A DNA stretch of 9,146 nucleotides. Source: Candidatus Sulfopaludibacter sp. SbA3. Its GTDB lineage: Bacteria > Acidobacteriota > Terriglobia > Bryobacterales > Bryobacteraceae. The notes beneath the pieces are model-generated. The model was given only the letters and a program-made list of their open reading frames with translations, searched no databases and was not told the origin of the DNA. The DNA lies in NCBI GenBank assembly GCA_945900935.1, contig CAMDKT010000203.1, positions 1 to 9,146 on the forward strand, given 5' to 3'. Shown piece by piece: positions 7,214 to 9,146 of this stretch (within the stretch, counting starts at the first letter, position 1; every line of letters starts with the position of its first letter). Made by a program: the position numbers and the translations under genes.

Positions 7214-8593
7214 TTACTCCTTGCCGCGAAGTCTGGATAGTAGTTTGTCCCCGGCCTGCCATACGTTCCCCGCGCCCAGGGTCACCACCGCGTCACCCGG
7301 CCGCGCCGCCGCGGCCACCATTTCCACGGCCTTGTCGATCGTGCCGGCCAGGTGCGCCTCCCGGTGGCCGAAGGCCCGCAAACGCTCGGTTAGACCGGCG
7401 CTCGAGACGCCGGCAATCGGAGCCTCGGAAGCGGCGTAAATGTCCAGCAGGCTGACGGTATCGGCTTGATGAAAGCTGCGCGCGAAGTCGTCCATCAGAT
7501 GCTGCGTGCGCGTGTAGCGATGCGGTTGAAAGATCACATGCACGCGCTGGAACCGGCACAGACGCGCTGCCGCCAGCGTGGCGCGAATTTCCGTGGGATG
7601 GTGGCCGTAGTCATCAATGATCGTGACCCCAGCGGCCTCTCCGCGAAGTTGGAAGCGCCGGTCCACGCCGCGATACTCCGCCAGTCCCGCGCGAATCTTT
7701 TCGTGCGGCACTTCCAATTCGTGCGCCACCGCCGCCGCCGCCGTCGCGTTCAGCACGTTGTGCATGCCAGGGACTTTCAGTTCGAAAACGCCTAGATCTT
7801 CGCCCCGGAACTGCAGACGGAATTCGCTCGACATATGCCCCAGTTCAATCCCGGAAATGTGCAGATCGGCTTGCGAACTCACGCCGTATGTAACCGTGCG
7901 GCGTTTCACCGCCGGCAGCACCTGTTGCACGTTCTCGTCATCAAGGCACAGAATCGCGCAGCCGTAGAAGGGAACTTTATTCACGAACTCCGTGAACGCG
8001 CGGCGGATCTCCTCGATCGAGTGGTAGTGGTCCAGATGTTCGCGATCAATGTTCGTTACCACCGCGATGATCGGCGCAAGCTTCAGGAACGAGCCGTCGG
8101 ATTCATCGGACTCGACCACCAGAAAATCGCTCTTTCCCATCCGGGCGTTGGAGCCACCCAGCGTGCTGACGCGACCGCCCACCACGACCGTCGGATCCAG
8201 CCCCGCATAGGCCAGCATCGTCGCCGTCATCGATGTCGTCGACGTCTTGCCATGACTCCCCGCAATCGCGATCCCATACTTCAGGCGCATTAACTCGGCC
8301 AGCAGTTCCCCGCGCGGTATCACCGGAATCCCCAGCCGCCGCGCCTCCATCAATTCAAGGTTGGACTCATTCACCGCGCTGGTAACCACCAGAGCTTTCG
8401 CGCCCGCCACATGCGCGGCGGAGTGGCCTTCATGCACCGTCGCGCCCAGCGTTCCCAGCCTTTCCGTCACCGCCGTCAACTTCACATCAGAACCGCTGAT
8501 CGTATAGCCCATGTTCAGTAGAATCTCCGCGATTCCGGACATGCCGATGCCGCCGATTCCAGTGAAGTGCAGGCGTTGTGGCTTATAGAACAT
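7214..8593 (-). CDS. murC: UDP-N-acetylmuramate--L-alanine ligase MurC
   Basis: This cytoplasmic ligase joins L-alanine to UDP-MurNAc using ATP, the first peptide step of peptidoglycan precursor synthesis. The 459 residues cover all three Mur ligase domains. The N-terminal UDP-binding fold has GIGGIGMSG at 12-20. The ATPase domain has the P-loop AGSHGKTST at 111-119, ESDESDGSF at 161-169 and NIDREHLDHY at 181-190. The C-terminal domain has DDYGHHPTEI at 327-336 and QPHRYTRT at 356-363, followed by LGAGNVWQAGD near the end. All expected catalytic motifs are intact and length is normal. The ATG at 8593 is fixed by an in-frame TAG two codons upstream. Its only Shine-Dalgarno-like sequence, AGGA, lies almost directly against the ATG, far closer than usual. 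Initiation may therefore depend on ribosomes arriving from murG, whose stop lies 20 bp upstream. Confidence 0.98.
   Translation of the reverse strand: MFYKPQRLHFTGIGGIGMSGIAEILLNMGYTISGSDVKLTAVTERLGTLGATVHEGHSAAHVAGAKALVVTSAVNESNLELMEARRLGIPVIPRGELLAELMRLKYGIAIAGSHGKTSTTSMTATMLAYAGLDPTVVVGGRVSTLGGSNARMGKSDFLVVESDESDGSFLKLAPIIAVVTNIDREHLDHYHSIEEIRRAFTEFVNKVPFYGCAILCLDDENVQQVLPAVKRRTVTYGVSSQADLHISGIELGHMSSEFRLQFRGEDLGVFELKVPGMHNVLNATAAAAVAHELEVPHEKIRAGLAEYRGVDRRFQLRGEAAGVTIIDDYGHHPTEIRATLAAARLCRFQRVHVIFQPHRYTRTQHLMDDFARSFHQADTVSLLDIYAASEAPIAGVSSAGLTERLRAFGHREAHLAGTIDKAVEMVAAAARPGDAVVTLGAGNVWQAGDKLLSRLRGKE
7217..7222 (-). promoter_or_regulatory. ftsQ ribosome binding site inside the end of murC
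   Basis: AAGGAG on the minus strand forms the last two sense codons of murC (Lys-Glu), directly before its TAA. It sits seven bases before the ftsQ ATG. This confirms the ftsQ start and suggests that ftsQ translation is coupled to that of murC. Confidence 0.8.
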
Positions 8594-8613
8594 TTCCTAT
8601 GGTATCGGTTTAT

Positions 8614-9146
8614 TCAATTTTTTGCTTCGGCGTACTCTTCCAGCAGCGTCGCCGCCCGCGCCGCTGCGCCCGGCTTCCCTTGGGCTCGCGCCGCCGCGGC
8701 CATCGTTTCCAGCTTTTCGCCCTGGAGGCACGCTTCAATTTCGCGGAGCATGCGGAGGCCGTCGAACTCCTTGTCCGGCACAACCCGGGCGCCGCCGGCG
8801 CGTTCCATTGCCCTAGCGTTAGCCATTTGGTGATCGTCGGCCGCATAGGGGTAGGGAACCAGGATCGACGGCTTGCCCGCGGCGGCGAGTTCGGCGACCG
8901 CGCCCGCGCCGGCGCGGCAAATGACGAGATCCGCCTGCGCGAACGCGTGCGGCATGTCGTCAATAAAAGGGACCACTTCCATATTGGCGCGATGCATCGC
9001 GACGCTGATTTCGTCGTACATGTCGCGGCCTGTCTGGAGAATGATTCCGCAGTCGAGCGGGGGCAGGTCGCGAGTAGCGTAGTTGAGCGTGCGCGATCCG
9101 CGGCTCCCGCCGGTGACCAGCACCACCGGCGGCGTGCCGCGAGCCT
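8614..9146 (-). CDS. murG: MurG, lipid II-forming N-acetylglucosaminyltransferase (partial, N-terminal half beyond the window)
   Basis: MurG is the peripheral membrane GT-B glycosyltransferase that moves GlcNAc from UDP-GlcNAc onto lipid I, making lipid II on the cytoplasmic face. About 176 residues are visible, roughly the C-terminal half of a family protein of some 360. They begin at the inter-domain glycine loop VTGGSRGSRTLN, where R replaces the common Q of GGSQG. The donor-binding region FIDDMPHAFAQADLVICRAG follows, then AVAELAAAGKPSILVPYPYAADDHQMANA. The glutamate in AELAAAG corresponds to the UDP-GlcNAc ribose contact, and the glutamine in DHQ to the sugar contact. The frame stays open to the right edge, so the start lies outside the window. 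The GTG at 9126 is internal and not the true start. The gene leads the visible part of the operon; upstream partners such as ftsW or murD would lie beyond the edge, if present. Confidence 0.95.
   Translation of the reverse strand, partial: ARGTPPVVLVTGGSRGSRTLNYATRDLPPLDCGIILQTGRDMYDEISVAMHRANMEVVPFIDDMPHAFAQADLVICRAGAGAVAELAAAGKPSILVPYPYAADDHQMANARAMERAGGARVVPDKEFDGLRMLREIEACLQGEKLETMAAAARAQGKPGAAARAATLLEEYAEAKN

Overview
The window looks like chromosome from a GC-rich Acidobacteriota, probably near the Solibacter/Bryobacter group. Two things suggest this: a very large TonB-dependent receptor with an N-terminal carboxypeptidase-regulatory-like domain, a type these soil bacteria carry in many copies, and the style of the division genes next to it. 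The lineage is inferred from family resemblance and was not tested by search.

Layout. Positions 1-232 are upstream sequence without a gene I can support, but with a good sigma70-type promoter (161-189) and a strong ribosome binding site. Positions 233-3703 (+) hold one complete outer-membrane receptor gene. Positions 3719-3759 hold a strong intrinsic terminator between two convergent units. From 3759 to the right edge everything is on the minus strand and forms part of the dcw (division and cell wall) cluster. In transcription order it reads murG (3' half only, cut by the right edge), murC, ftsQ, ftsA, ftsZ. Spacings are 20 bp murG-murC, 4 bp murC-ftsQ, 194 bp ftsQ-ftsA and 14 bp ftsA-ftsZ.

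How the genes work together. MurG makes lipid II at the inner face of the membrane. MurC adds the first amino acid, L-Ala, to UDP-MurNAc. FtsQ is the bitopic divisome scaffold, FtsA the membrane tether, and FtsZ the tubulin-like ring polymer. The order therefore runs from precursor synthesis to septal ring assembly. murB and ddl, which lie between murC and ftsQ in many bacteria, are absent here. The receptor is transcribed toward the cluster and has no evident functional link to it.

I see no previously undescribed multi-gene system. The most unusual structure is non-coding. The only real gap in the division operon (6185-6378) is largely filled by a palindromic element: two 24-bp arms that are near-perfect inverted repeats, enclosing three exact tandem copies of a 15-bp unit and an extra competing hairpin arm. 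It looks like a REP/MITE-type dispersed repeat sitting between ftsQ and ftsA. Second in interest are the divergent nucleotide-binding motifs of FtsA.
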